DNA of 64,000 nt from contig NZ_JAPYRE010000005.1 in the NCBI RefSeq assembly GCF_029936995.1, forward strand, positions 1 to 64,000, read 5' to 3'. The stretch comes from Henriciella sp. (GTDB taxonomy: Bacteria > Pseudomonadota > Alphaproteobacteria > Caulobacterales > Hyphomonadaceae). A program made the translations under genes and the position numbers. This document shows positions 53,627-62,745 of the stretch, one piece after another (positions within the stretch are counted from its first letter, which is position 1; each line of letters opens with the position of its first letter). The notes beneath the pieces were generated by a model. The model made no database searches and was not told the DNA's origin. It saw only the letters and a list, made by a program, of their open reading frames with translations.

Positions 53627-54808
53627 CTACCGCCCCAGCTCCTTCATTGCGTCTTCGAGACCCTGAATCGTCATTTCAAACATGCGGCCCGGACCGATCA
53701 GCTCGTTTATGAGCTTGATGGAGCCGGTATAGTCCCATGCGCCGGACTTGACCGGGTTGAGCCAGACAAAGTTCGGGAACTGCTGGACGAACCGCTGGAG
53801 CCAGACACCACCGGCTTCCTCGTTCCAGTGCTCGACGGAGCCGCCGGGATAGGTGATTTCGTAAGGGCTCATCGTGGCATCCCCAACGACAATGACCTTG
53901 TAGTCCGACGGGTACTTGTGAAGCACGTCCCAGGTGGGAATACGCTCATTGTGGCGACGGCGGTTATCCTTCCACAGGCCTTCATAGGGGCAGTTGTGGA
54001 AGTAATAGTATTCGAGGTTCTTGATTTCCGAACGGGCTGCAGAAAACAGCTCCTCGCAAACGCGCACGTGCGGGTCCATCGAGCCGCCGACATCGAGGAG
54101 GAGTAGGACCGAGACCGTGTTGCGCTTTTCAGGCCGCATCTCGATATCGAGATAGCCCTGCTTGGCGGTCTTGTGGATCGTCGAATCGAGATCCAGCTCT
54201 TCCTCGGCGCCCTCGCGTGCCCACTTGCGCAGGCGTTTCAGGGCAACCTTGATGTTGCGGGTACCAAGCTCGACACTATCGTCGAGGTTCTTGAACTCAC
54301 GCTTGTCCCAGACCTTGACCGCACGGCGGTGACGGGACTTTTCCTGCCCGATACGTACGCCTTCCGGGTTGTAACCATTGGCGCCAAACGGCGAAGTGCC
54401 GCCCGTGCCGATCCATTTATTGCCACCTTCATGGCGTTCTTTCTGTTCCTCGAGGCGTTCTTTGAGGGTCTCCATGAGCTTTTCGAAACCGCCCATCGCC
54501 TCGATCTCGTCCATCTCTTCCTGGGTAAGGAATTTCTCCGTCATCTTGCGCAGCCATTCCTCGGGAATGTCCTGCACGTCGACAGCGTCCTGCAACGTGT
54601 CCAGGCCCTTGAAGACATGGGAGAAGACACGGTCGAACTTGTCGAGATTACGCTCGTCCTTCACCAGCGCGGAGCGGGAAAGATAGTAGAAATCCTCGAC
54701 CTGCATGCCGATAACGTCTGCGTCCATCGCGTCTAGCAGGGTGAGATATTCGCGCAGCGTTACCGGGACCTTGGCTTCGCGCAATTCATTGAAAAAGTTC
54801 AGAAACAT
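53627..54808 (-). CDS. CoxE-like VWA-domain protein
   Basis: A 393-residue cytoplasmic VWA protein of the CoxE type: an N-terminal helical part (MFLNFFNELREAKVPVTLREYLTLL), then the metal-site motif VLLLLDVGGSMDPHVRVCEELFSAAR and VIVVGDATMSPYEIT. Such proteins usually work with a MoxR-type AAA+ ATPase as metal-insertion or remodelling chaperones; no MoxR gene is in this neighbourhood, so it may be encoded upstream or elsewhere. Confidence 0.87.
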   Translation of the reverse strand: MFLNFFNELREAKVPVTLREYLTLLDAMDADVIGMQVEDFYYLSRSALVKDERNLDKFDRVFSHVFKGLDTLQDAVDVQDIPEEWLRKMTEKFLTQEEMDEIEAMGGFEKLMETLKERLEEQKERHEGGNKWIGTGGTSPFGANGYNPEGVRIGQEKSRHRRAVKVWDKREFKNLDDSVELGTRNIKVALKRLRKWAREGAEEELDLDSTIHKTAKQGYLDIEMRPEKRNTVSVLLLLDVGGSMDPHVRVCEELFSAARSEIKNLEYYYFHNCPYEGLWKDNRRRHNERIPTWDVLHKYPSDYKVIVVGDATMSPYEITYPGGSVEHWNEEAGGVWLQRFVQQFPNFVWLNPVKSGAWDYTGSIKLINELIGPGRMFEMTIQGLEDAMKELGR

Positions 54809-54888
54809 GGGGCGGACTCTCTTATGTCTGCCTCCAAGGTAACGCGCGCGCCAGCCAAGTCCAAGGGCTGACGCGGCGCAATAGTGCC

Positions 54889-55974
54889 CTACCAGCGCAA
54901 ATCGGCGCGGATTTCGGCAACGGCATTGTGCTTGTGAGCGGCATACCAGTTGATATCTGCACCGTTCTCAAGCGCAAGATAGGCCGTACGGTTATGGCCC
55001 GCTTCGCTGCTGTCATGGGCAAATTCACGGAACTTCACATGCTCATCGGCCTGTTCGTGCATTTCTTCCAGCAAGGCGTGCTCAACAGGCAGGTAGAGCG
55101 TGTCGATCTGTCCGGCCTTGGCGGCATCGTTCAGGTCCGGAAGATTCTTGCCTTCCGGCAGTTTGCCTTCCGTGGCTGATTCATCGCCAAATGCTTCTTT
55201 GATGTGCTGCTCGACCTCGTTTGGTCCGCCAGCATGGTGCTGGACGAGATCAAAGCGGCCATGCTCCATGACCTGGGCGAAGTGGCCAACCGTGCCTTCC
55301 TCGCCGATCACATGAAGGGTCTTGGTCTGCGGGGGCAGGGCCTGGTCAGCTGCATTGGCAACGTCTTCATAGAAGGCGCGGTCTGTCTTGTCGCGCTCTT
55401 CATCCTGGCCTGTGCCGAGGGCATGGAAAGCCGACTCGCCTTCACCAGCGCTTGCCGATCCGCGGGAAACGGAATGGAAAAACACATCGTCATGCACGTG
55501 GCGGCGTGCCTCGACCGAACGGTATTTAGGCGCGTCCAGCCGGTCCGTCATGTCCTTCACATGGCCGCCCGAATAGAGGAAGAGTTTCGGCTCATCGCGC
55601 GTAACGAACAGCACCCAGTGGGTTTCACGGTTCTGGTAGTCGGCCAGAAGCGGGAGAATGAAAGGCGGCTCGCCTGTCGTGATGGAGGCGACAGGGCGCG
55701 AATTCAGGTGCGCCATGCGATAATGTTCGCCATCCTGGAAAAGGACGATGCCATTGGCGCGAAAATTGGGCAGCTCGAAATTCTGCAGCCGTTCGATAAT
55801 CCGATCAGCGTTTGGGGCGTGATTCTGTACGGCATCGACAACATTCTTGCGCAGGATACGCCACTTTTCACCACCAATCTCGACGGCAGGGCGGGGTACA
55901 TAAACCGTCACAGTCTTGTCGGAGAAATCTGCGAAGGCGTGGCGGATCGTCTCGAGGGAGAAATGCTCATTCAT
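54889..55974 (-). CDS. eRF1-like protein (bacterial baeRF family)
   Basis: A 361-residue protein with the layout of bacterial homologs of archaeal/eukaryotic release factor eRF1: central domain with THWVLFVTRDEPKLFLYSGG, HALGTGQDEERDKTDRAFYEDV, and LHVIGEEGTVGHFAQVM, and a C-terminal domain with TAYLALENGADINWY. These baeRF proteins lack an established function but are thought to act at ribosomes. No signal peptide. Assignment is by recognisable pattern only, not by a full alignment. Confidence 0.6.
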   Translation of the reverse strand: MNEHFSLETIRHAFADFSDKTVTVYVPRPAVEIGGEKWRILRKNVVDAVQNHAPNADRIIERLQNFELPNFRANGIVLFQDGEHYRMAHLNSRPVASITTGEPPFILPLLADYQNRETHWVLFVTRDEPKLFLYSGGHVKDMTDRLDAPKYRSVEARRHVHDDVFFHSVSRGSASAGEGESAFHALGTGQDEERDKTDRAFYEDVANAADQALPPQTKTLHVIGEEGTVGHFAQVMEHGRFDLVQHHAGGPNEVEQHIKEAFGDESATEGKLPEGKNLPDLNDAAKAGQIDTLYLPVEHALLEEMHEQADEHVKFREFAHDSSEAGHNRTAYLALENGADINWYAAHKHNAVAEIRADLRW

Positions 55975-56067
55975 CTTCTTGCTCCTGTTTTGTGGTTAGA
56001 CAGAAAACGGGCAGGAGCAGGGTCGCGTTCCCATTGTATGGATAATCTTGATCAAGTTTGCGAGCGG

Positions 56068-56769
56068 TCACGCGTCGGTATCGACATCTTTCGGCAGGCT
56101 ATCCGGCACGGGGCTCGTGGTATCGCCAGAATGTGACGTGCCCCCGCGGACGAGGAATTTCGGCACTTGCCGGCCCCCGAGGAGCTCGTCGAAGAGTGTG
56201 TTCCCGGCGCCGAGATTGAGGCCGCCGCCTGGCAGGTCGGTGAACGCTGTCTTTGCCACTTCGGCGAGTGTCGCGACGACGGAATTAGAGTTCTGGAACA
56301 GGAAATTATAGTTCAGGTTCGCTTCATTGATAGCTTCGGCCACGATGGCGACACGGCGCCAGTCATCTTCGCTGAACTCTGTGGCGATGATGGCAACACG
56401 CTGATGGGAAGTCTGCCCACGCATCGGGGAGTGTGGGCTTTCATGCCAGGGGGTCGGTCTGGCGACCCTGAGATAGCCATTGCCGGGATAGGCCGTAATG
56501 ATTTCAGGCTCTTCGCCACGCCCGGGTATTCGGACCATGTGCGAATGCTCGCCAATCATGGCGACATCGAACTCGATCTTCAGGAGGGTGTTCTCACCGA
56601 AGACGAGCTGGAAGGCATGATCTTCGTGTTCCAGCAGTGTGACAAAGTCGGACGCACAAATCCCGTCTGCGAAAACGCGCGCACGCAGGGTGCGCAGCTC
56701 GTCGCTGTCGAGCGGCGGCAGTTCGCCGGGATCAAGAATGCAACCGGTCACATCAGGACCAACGCACAA
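56068..56769 (-). CDS. hypothetical protein with NSNS motif
   Basis: A 233-residue protein I cannot assign with confidence. N-terminal Cys residues (CVGPDVTGC) occur before a polar region; the middle contains YNFLFQNSNSVVATLAEVAKTAF, a Tyr-Asn-x-x-x-x-Asn-Ser-Asn-Ser pattern that I have seen in proteins with papain-like or amidase-like folds, so a hydrolase is possible. The C-terminus is Ser/Thr/Pro-rich. There is no obvious membrane segment. It lies beside tRNA-Arg on the same strand. Confidence 0.5.
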   Translation of the reverse strand: MCVGPDVTGCILDPGELPPLDSDELRTLRARVFADGICASDFVTLLEHEDHAFQLVFGENTLLKIEFDVAMIGEHSHMVRIPGRGEEPEIITAYPGNGYLRVARPTPWHESPHSPMRGQTSHQRVAIIATEFSEDDWRRVAIVAEAINEANLNYNFLFQNSNSVVATLAEVAKTAFTDLPGGGLNLGAGNTLFDELLGGRQVPKFLVRGGTSHSGDTTSPVPDSLPKDVDTDA

Positions 56770-56808
56770 AACCCTGAGCGGGTTTCGCTGGATAGATTAT
56801 GAGGGAAA

Positions 56809-56885
56809 TGGCGCACCGGGGAGGACTCGAACCCCCGACCCCGTGATTCGTAGTCACGTGCTCTATCCAACTGAGCTACCGGTGC
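56809..56885 (-). tRNA. tRNA-Arg(ACG)
   Basis: Minus-strand tRNA, 77 nt with the encoded CCA (56809-56811). Acceptor GCACCGG pairs with CCGGTGC; D arm TAGCTCAGTTGGATAGAGCA; anticodon loop CTACGAA with ACG (A34 normally deaminated to inosine, reading CGU, CGC, CGA); T-arm GTTCGAGTC. Confidence 0.97.
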
Positions 56886-56939
56886 CACGCCGAGTTGAGA
56901 GGCGGACACATACAGGCGGGGTGGCGGCGATGCAAGCGC

Positions 56940-57932
56940 TTATGCTGCAACTTTCTGATCGGCTTCATACACCCCACGCGCAATGGCCCTTGCGAGCGTT
57001 GAAGCGGCCAGTTCGCCCATGCGTGTGAGCTGGATCGGTGTTGGCTCTTCCAGCGCGACCTTGCCGGTCGAGAGAACAAAAAGTGCATCCCCATCAAACG
57101 GCGCGAAGACAGGCCTAATGGCGCGTGAAAAACCTGCCAGTGCCATCTGCGCGACACGCTGGGCCTGCGCCGGGGTGAGGATGACGTCCGTGGCGATACA
57201 GGCGATCGTGGTGTTCTGGCCGGGCTGCGGGTTCATCTTGGCATCGCCCCATTCCTCCGGGTCGCACGCATAGTCGGTGGGCGGGCGGTGGCCGCCGAAT
57301 TCGCCACCAAGTTCATGCGGCCAGGCCCAGAAGCAGGTCGTGTCCGGCATGAAGACAGAGCCGAAACAGTTCACGCCAGCCAGCGCCCCGATGGTCACGC
57401 CATCGGCTGTGCGCAGAGACGCCGAGCCGAGACCCCCGGCATGGGCACCGGCATTTGCCCCGAGCCCGCAGCCGACATTGCCAAGCGGAAAGCTGGCGGC
57501 CCGGTTCTCGAAGGCTTCTTCTCCAAGCGCGCGGTAGGGTGGGGTCTCGCCCCAGTTCTTGTTCCCGCCATTGGCGAGATCATAAAGGATGGCGGCCGGC
57601 ACGATGGGGGTTGGCGGCACCCCCGGCAGGTCTTTCAGGCCGAAGCCGCGGCCCATGGCGCCGAGTTTGGCTGCCACACCGTCGGCAGCGGCGAGTCCAT
57701 AGGCGCTGCCGCCCGAGAGTACGATGGAATCAACCTGTTCGACCATTGTGTCGGCGCGCAGCAGGTCTGTCTCGCGTGTGCCCGGTCCGCCGCCGGCGAC
57801 GGCACATGCGGCTGTTGCCGGTTCCTCGGCGAACACGACCGTAGAGCCGGTCATGACGTCCCGGTCTTCGGCATTACCGACCAGCAGGCCGGGGACATCG
57901 GTAATCAGGTTTCGCGGGCCGGGTCGTGACAT
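56940..57932 (-). CDS. P1-family self-processing peptidase (DmpA/NylC-like)
   Basis: A 330-residue Ntn-type aminopeptidase precursor: NLITDVPGLLVGNAEDRDVMTGSTVV, DSIVLSGGSAYGLAAADGV, and the cleavage site Gln-Asn240/Thr241-Thr (GQNTTIACIATD), where autocatalysis frees the Thr nucleophile of the beta subunit. Relatives include DmpA (L-aminopeptidase/D-esterase), BapA (beta-peptides) and nylon-oligomer hydrolase. It adds to the window's set of peptidases with non-standard specificities, but lies 41 kb from the D-peptide cluster. Confidence 0.9.
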   Translation of the reverse strand: MSRPGPRNLITDVPGLLVGNAEDRDVMTGSTVVFAEEPATAACAVAGGGPGTRETDLLRADTMVEQVDSIVLSGGSAYGLAAADGVAAKLGAMGRGFGLKDLPGVPPTPIVPAAILYDLANGGNKNWGETPPYRALGEEAFENRAASFPLGNVGCGLGANAGAHAGGLGSASLRTADGVTIGALAGVNCFGSVFMPDTTCFWAWPHELGGEFGGHRPPTDYACDPEEWGDAKMNPQPGQNTTIACIATDVILTPAQAQRVAQMALAGFSRAIRPVFAPFDGDALFVLSTGKVALEEPTPIQLTRMGELAASTLARAIARGVYEADQKVAA

Positions 57933-58014
57933 GGTCTGAAAACCACCTTTTATCTGAGCTGTGAGTGTTTAGTCTGTGATATGTTGAACCACAGAACAGG
58001 ACCTGCGCCAAAGT

Positions 58015-59808
58015 ATGAAACCGCGTTTTTTATTGCTGCCACTAATGTCTGCACTTCTGGCGACGGCCTGCCAGCCCGCCGGGGAGACACCGCAACCGGT
58101 TGAGCCGGATCCCGAACAGGCCCCGGCCGAAGAAGCTGAGGCCGCGCGGGCCTGGACGAAAGGTGCCATGGTGGCTGCGGCTGACCCGCGTGCGGTAGAA
58201 GCCGGGCTGGATGTGCTGCGTGAAGGCGGGACAGCCGTGGATGCTGCAATCGCAGTTCATGCCGTGCTTGGCCTCGTCGAGCCGCAGAGTTCCGGTATCG
58301 GCGGCGGGGCTTTCGCGGTCTATTATGATTTCGAAGATGATGCGCTGACCGTCTATGACGGGCGTGAGACCGCACCAATGGCGGCGACCGAGGACCTGTT
58401 CATGCAGGATGGGGAGGTTCTGGGGTTTGTTCCCGCCTGGCAGTCCGGGCGCTCTGCGGGTGTGCCGGGCATGATCGCACTTTACAAGGCGATGCACGAA
58501 GCGGAAGGCGAAGCTGACTGGGCCCGGCTTTTCCAGCCAGCCATCGATCTTGCCGCCGACGGGTTCGAGGTGTCTCCACGCCTTGCCGGCCTGCTGGCGA
58601 ATGAGCGCTTGCGCCAGGCAGTGCGGCTGGACGACGAAGACAACGAAGCGAGCGCAGGATACTTCTATCCTGACGGCGAGCCTTTGAAGGCCGGTTTCGT
58701 GCGCGAGAACCCAGCTTATGCAGAGACGTTGCGGGCTGTCGCCGCGAATGGGCCGGATGCGTTCTACACCGGCGCGAATGCCGAAGCCATCGTGGCTGCC
58801 CTTTCGGCTGATCCCATCCCCGGCAGCATGACGCTGGAAGATCTTTCAGGCTATGACGTCGAGACCCGTCCGGCGCTTTGCGGAAAGCATGAAGATATCG
58901 AGATATGTTCCGCGCCGCCGCCCTCTTCAGGAGGCGTGACGCAGAACGCCATCTATGGCCTGTATAACCGGATCCTGCCGTCAAACAGCGGCGACTCGAA
59001 ATCGGACAGGCTGCGGGCCTGGGTTGAGGCCCAGCGCCTCGCCTATGCCGACCGGGACCATTACGTCGCTGACTCCGATTTTGTGCAGGTGCCGAGCGAG
59101 GACCTTATCAATCCGGACTATCTTGATGCGCGCGCGACCCAGGGCGGCGACATGGACGCCGAACCGCAACCCGGCGATCCGGGTGAAGTGCTCGGGCGTG
59201 GTCCCATGATTGACATGTGGGGGCGCGACACAAGCGATGACAAGCCGGGCACGACGCATATTTCCATTGTCGACAGTCAGGGGAATGCCGTCTCTATGAC
59301 GGCAACCGTGGAATCGGCTTTTGGCAATTCGCGCATGGTGAATGGCTATCTTCTCAACAACGAACTGACCGATTTTGCGCGCCAGCCACGTATGGGTGGC
59401 AAGCCGGTCGCGAATGCGCCGGGGCCGGGCAAGCGCCCGCGTTCCTCCATGTCACCGAGCATGGTGTTCGATGAAGCAGGTGATCTCCTGATGGTGACCG
59501 GGTCGCCGGGCGGCAACTCGATCATTGCCTATGTCTCGAAGACGGTCATCGGTGTTCTGGAATGGGGCCTGTCTGCACAGGACGCCATAGACCTGCCCAA
59601 CGTGATCGCACGTGGCCGCACGGTTGGCGTGGAGATTGATGTCCGCAAGGGCGAGGACTGGGCCGCAATGCTGAGCGACATGGGTTATGTCGTCGAGGAG
59701 CGGACCGGTGAGAATTCCGGCCTGCATGTCATCGTTGTGCGCGAGGATGGCCTTGAAGGCGGGGCAGACCCGCGCCGGGAAGGCGTCGCGAAAACGCTGG
59801 AGGAGTAA
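58015..59808 (+). CDS. ggt: gamma-glutamyltransferase
   Basis: A 597-residue GGT, a periplasmic Ntn-hydrolase that cleaves gamma-glutamyl bonds, for example in glutathione. A lipoprotein-type signal (LLATAC, Cys19) suggests membrane anchoring. Signatures: GGTAVDAAIAVHAVLGLVEPQSSGIGGGAF, and the self-cleavage site before Thr413 (DKPGTTHISIVD), the nucleophile of the small subunit; ALGN-type FGNSRMVNGYLLNNELTDF and SPGGNSII follow. Divergent from the P1 peptidase by 82 bases and convergent with the histidine kinase gene. Confidence 0.95.
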   Translation: MKPRFLLLPLMSALLATACQPAGETPQPVEPDPEQAPAEEAEAARAWTKGAMVAAADPRAVEAGLDVLREGGTAVDAAIAVHAVLGLVEPQSSGIGGGAFAVYYDFEDDALTVYDGRETAPMAATEDLFMQDGEVLGFVPAWQSGRSAGVPGMIALYKAMHEAEGEADWARLFQPAIDLAADGFEVSPRLAGLLANERLRQAVRLDDEDNEASAGYFYPDGEPLKAGFVRENPAYAETLRAVAANGPDAFYTGANAEAIVAALSADPIPGSMTLEDLSGYDVETRPALCGKHEDIEICSAPPPSSGGVTQNAIYGLYNRILPSNSGDSKSDRLRAWVEAQRLAYADRDHYVADSDFVQVPSEDLINPDYLDARATQGGDMDAEPQPGDPGEVLGRGPMIDMWGRDTSDDKPGTTHISIVDSQGNAVSMTATVESAFGNSRMVNGYLLNNELTDFARQPRMGGKPVANAPGPGKRPRSSMSPSMVFDEAGDLLMVTGSPGGNSIIAYVSKTVIGVLEWGLSAQDAIDLPNVIARGRTVGVEIDVRKGEDWAAMLSDMGYVVEERTGENSGLHVIVVREDGLEGGADPRREGVAKTLEE

Positions 59809-59814
59809 GAAGGG

Positions 59815-61218
59815 TCAGTCCTGCTCCGCTGGCAGGCTCAGGCGGAAGCAGGTGCCCTCCGGCCCGGTCTCGACAAGTTTCAGATCCCCGCCCATGGAGC
59901 GGGCGAGGTCACGTGAGAGCGCCAGCCCGAGACCGGAGCCATCGCGCCGGGAGGAGGCCGCGAAAGGCTTGAACAGGTTCTCCTGCGCCTTGTCGGGCAG
60001 GCCCGGTCCGGTATCCTGGAAGTCCACGCCGTCAGCTTGCGGGACGAGCCGGATAAGGCCCTCTCCCTGCATGGCTTCGGCGGCGTTGCGGATCAGGTTG
60101 GCGGATATGCGGTGGAAATGGTCAGGATCGGACTGGCCCGTGGCCGTTTCCTCCAGCTCATTCTGTACGTCTATGCCGGGATAGGGCGCGAGTGCTTCAA
60201 TGGCAGCTTCCTCGACAGCCTGTCGTAAATGTATTTTCTGAACCTTGGCGGCGGGTGTATTGGACCGGCCGTATTTCAGCGTTTCGCTGGCCAGGTTGAT
60301 GGCGCGTTCAAGCGCACGCTCCAGCCGCGGGACAGCCCGCTGGACCCTTGGGTCATCAGAGGCCGAGAGAGCATCCGAAGCAATCTGGGCGGTCGCGAGT
60401 GTATTGCGCAGATCGTGATTGATCTTGGCCACGGCTTCTCCAAGCTGGGCAAGGCGTTCACGCTGACGGAAACTGTCGGAGACCGCTGCTTCCATGTCAG
60501 CCAGTGCATTCTGGGCGCGCCCGATTTCGTCGCGCCGGGAGGTTGGCTCGACGCGCTGCTTCCAGCCGCCCGGATTGCGCCGGAAGCGGATGACGGAATC
60601 GGTAACCCTCTGCATCGGACGTACAACCAGACAAAGGAGCAGCAGGTAGATGAGAGTCCCGGCCGTCATCGAGATAATTAGTGACAGGCCGAGAATGCGC
60701 CAGCCGAAAGCCGTCAGGCCTTCTTTCAGCGGGGCTTCGGGCACGATGATCTCAAGGACATGGCCAGGCTCGGAGCCCATGGCACGGACGGTCAGCATAC
60801 GTCCTTCCGGCGCAGTCCATGTCGCAAAGGTCTGGATGATGGCGCCGCTCATGCCTTCTTCCATGAGATCGACCTGCTTCATCGGACCGTCGAGCGGCAT
60901 GGCAGGCGGCAGGATCTGCTCACGCCTGTCAGCGCTGATTTCGGCTACGGCAAGAACTTCGGCACGCTCAAGCAGCTCGTTCGAGAGTTCTTCCGAGACC
61001 ATGCGGCTGGGGGCGGCTTCGAGTGACAGGGCCGCAATGCGCGCGGCCTGAACCCGCTCAGACAGCCAGCTTTGACGGTAATTGGCCGCGCTCGGTACAA
61101 AGACGAGAAACTCGACCAGCAGGATCGCAATTATGGTGAGGGCAAAAAGCCTGAAGGACAGGCTATCCATCCAGCCCGTGTGGCCATTGGCGGCAGAAGG
61201 TGACGGAGCGTCATGCAC
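59815..61218 (-). CDS. orphan sensor histidine kinase
   Basis: A 467-residue membrane kinase: helices at about 22-44 and 172-198 flanking a 125-residue periplasmic domain, HAMP (VVRPMQRVTDSVIRF), phospho-His268 in GEAVAKINHDLRNTLATAQ, and ATPase boxes (ANLIRNAAEAM, VDFQDTGPGLPDKAQ, GSGLGLALSRDLARS). The HDLRN box is a divergent HisKA subtype. No response regulator is adjacent. The signal is unknown. Confidence 0.9.
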   Translation of the reverse strand: MHDAPSPSAANGHTGWMDSLSFRLFALTIIAILLVEFLVFVPSAANYRQSWLSERVQAARIAALSLEAAPSRMVSEELSNELLERAEVLAVAEISADRREQILPPAMPLDGPMKQVDLMEEGMSGAIIQTFATWTAPEGRMLTVRAMGSEPGHVLEIIVPEAPLKEGLTAFGWRILGLSLIISMTAGTLIYLLLLCLVVRPMQRVTDSVIRFRRNPGGWKQRVEPTSRRDEIGRAQNALADMEAAVSDSFRQRERLAQLGEAVAKINHDLRNTLATAQIASDALSASDDPRVQRAVPRLERALERAINLASETLKYGRSNTPAAKVQKIHLRQAVEEAAIEALAPYPGIDVQNELEETATGQSDPDHFHRISANLIRNAAEAMQGEGLIRLVPQADGVDFQDTGPGLPDKAQENLFKPFAASSRRDGSGLGLALSRDLARSMGGDLKLVETGPEGTCFRLSLPAEQD

Positions 61219-61233
61219 ACTTGCCGGAATAGG

Positions 61234-62745
61234 TCAGGGAATGCGTTGAAGCAAGCTTACAAGGATGCGCGCGGGCTTGCCGAAGACCGTATCACTGAAG
61301 TGCGCGCTGGCGGCGCGTTTCACAACCTCTGTCCGGGTCGGGTAGGGCGAAATGAAATTGGTCAGTGAGGTGAGCTTCATCTTGTTGGACATGGCATAGC
61401 CGACAAGCTGGATGATATCGCCCGCGCCCTCACCCACGACAGATGCACCAACGAGCTTCCCCTTCCGGAGGATGAGCTTGCATTCGCCCTCTGTCTTGGC
61501 TTCGGCAATGGCGCGGTCATTCTCGTCAAAGGCAAAGCGGGTAACGGCGACATCCTCGCCATATGTCTCATAGGCCGCTTCCTCGGTGAGGCCGACCTGG
61601 GCGACTTCCGGAGAGGTATAGGTTACGGCAGGCAGGGGCAGGGAAGATGAAGTCGCTCCCTGCTTGAAGAACGCCCGGCGCACCAGAACGGAAGCCTGCC
61701 AGCCGGCGAGGTGCGTGAACTGGCCCTTGCCGGCAACATCACCAAGTGCCCAGACGCGCTTGTTGCTGACGGAACGCAGCTTGTCGGAGACTTTTATGCC
61801 GTGCTTGTCGTAATTAACCTCCCCGGCCTCCAGCGCGAGCCCGTCAGTTACCGGCTGACGGCCGGCTGCAACAAGCAAATGAGTGCCGCGAACAGTCTTC
61901 GTTCCGGCTTCACCTTCGGCTTCGACCGTGACCAGCCCGTCTTCCCGGCTTACCCTTGCAGCCTTGTGGTTTTCGAGCAGGGTGACACCTTCTTCGCAGA
62001 GCTTGCGCGCCGCCAGGGCTGCGTGTTCAGCATCCGAGGCTGCCAGGACCCGTCCCATTTCAATGACGGTGACTTCCGATCCCAGCCGGCGGAAAGCTTG
62101 CGCCATTTCCATACCGATCGGCCCGCCTCCGAGAATTACGAGATGATCGGGCAGTTCCGGCAGGTCGAATATGCTTTCATTGGTCAGATAATCGATATCC
62201 TCCAGTCCGGGCACAGGCGGGGCCACGGCCCTTGAGCCCGTAGCGATGACGATGCGACGCCCGCTCACGATTGTACTCTCGGACGCGACCGTGCGTGGAT
62301 TGGTGAAATGGGCATGTTCGCGGATGACGGTGACGCCAAGCCCCTCGAACCGTTCCTGGCTGTCGACGGGCGCAATCGTGTCGATCGCTTTCCGGATGTG
62401 CGCCTTCACGCCAGACCAGTTGGTCTTCGGCTCACCCGAGATAACGCCGTAATCAGAACTTTCACGCGCCGCGGCAGCATATTTTGCAGCCGTCAGAAGG
62501 GCCTTGGACGGCACGCAGCCGGAATTGAGGCAATCCCCACCCATGTCTCCTTTCTCGAACAGGACAACCTTGAGGCCCAGCATCGCGGCCCCGGCTGCGG
62601 CTGAAAGGCCGCCGGACCCGGCACCAATAACGACGAGGTCAGCCTTCAGTTTACGCGACGGGGCACGTCCTGCCGCCGGCTGCTGCTCATTTGCCTCTGA
62701 CTGAGAAGTCTCTGCATTCGACGTCGGTGCAAGATTGTCTGTCAT
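61234..62745 (-). CDS. FAD/NAD-dependent disulfide oxidoreductase (mercuric reductase/lipoamide dehydrogenase-like)
   Basis: A 503-residue pyridine-nucleotide-disulfide oxidoreductase. After about 34 extra residues comes ADLVVIGAGSGGLSAAAGAAMLG (FAD), then the redox pair Cys72/Cys77 in GGDCLNSGCVPSKALL, a NAD-binding GGGPIGMEMAQAF and FAD motif VWALGDVAG. The C-terminal His-x-x-x-x-Glu of true lipoamide dehydrogenase is not evident (ISPYPTRTEVVKRAA region instead), so it belongs to the mercuric-reductase-like group linked with TVP38 proteins. Its start overlaps the stop of the TVP38 gene. Confidence 0.9.
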   Translation of the reverse strand: MTDNLAPTSNAETSQSEANEQQPAAGRAPSRKLKADLVVIGAGSGGLSAAAGAAMLGLKVVLFEKGDMGGDCLNSGCVPSKALLTAAKYAAAARESSDYGVISGEPKTNWSGVKAHIRKAIDTIAPVDSQERFEGLGVTVIREHAHFTNPRTVASESTIVSGRRIVIATGSRAVAPPVPGLEDIDYLTNESIFDLPELPDHLVILGGGPIGMEMAQAFRRLGSEVTVIEMGRVLAASDAEHAALAARKLCEEGVTLLENHKAARVSREDGLVTVEAEGEAGTKTVRGTHLLVAAGRQPVTDGLALEAGEVNYDKHGIKVSDKLRSVSNKRVWALGDVAGKGQFTHLAGWQASVLVRRAFFKQGATSSSLPLPAVTYTSPEVAQVGLTEEAAYETYGEDVAVTRFAFDENDRAIAEAKTEGECKLILRKGKLVGASVVGEGAGDIIQLVGYAMSNKMKLTSLTNFISPYPTRTEVVKRAASAHFSDTVFGKPARILVSLLQRIP

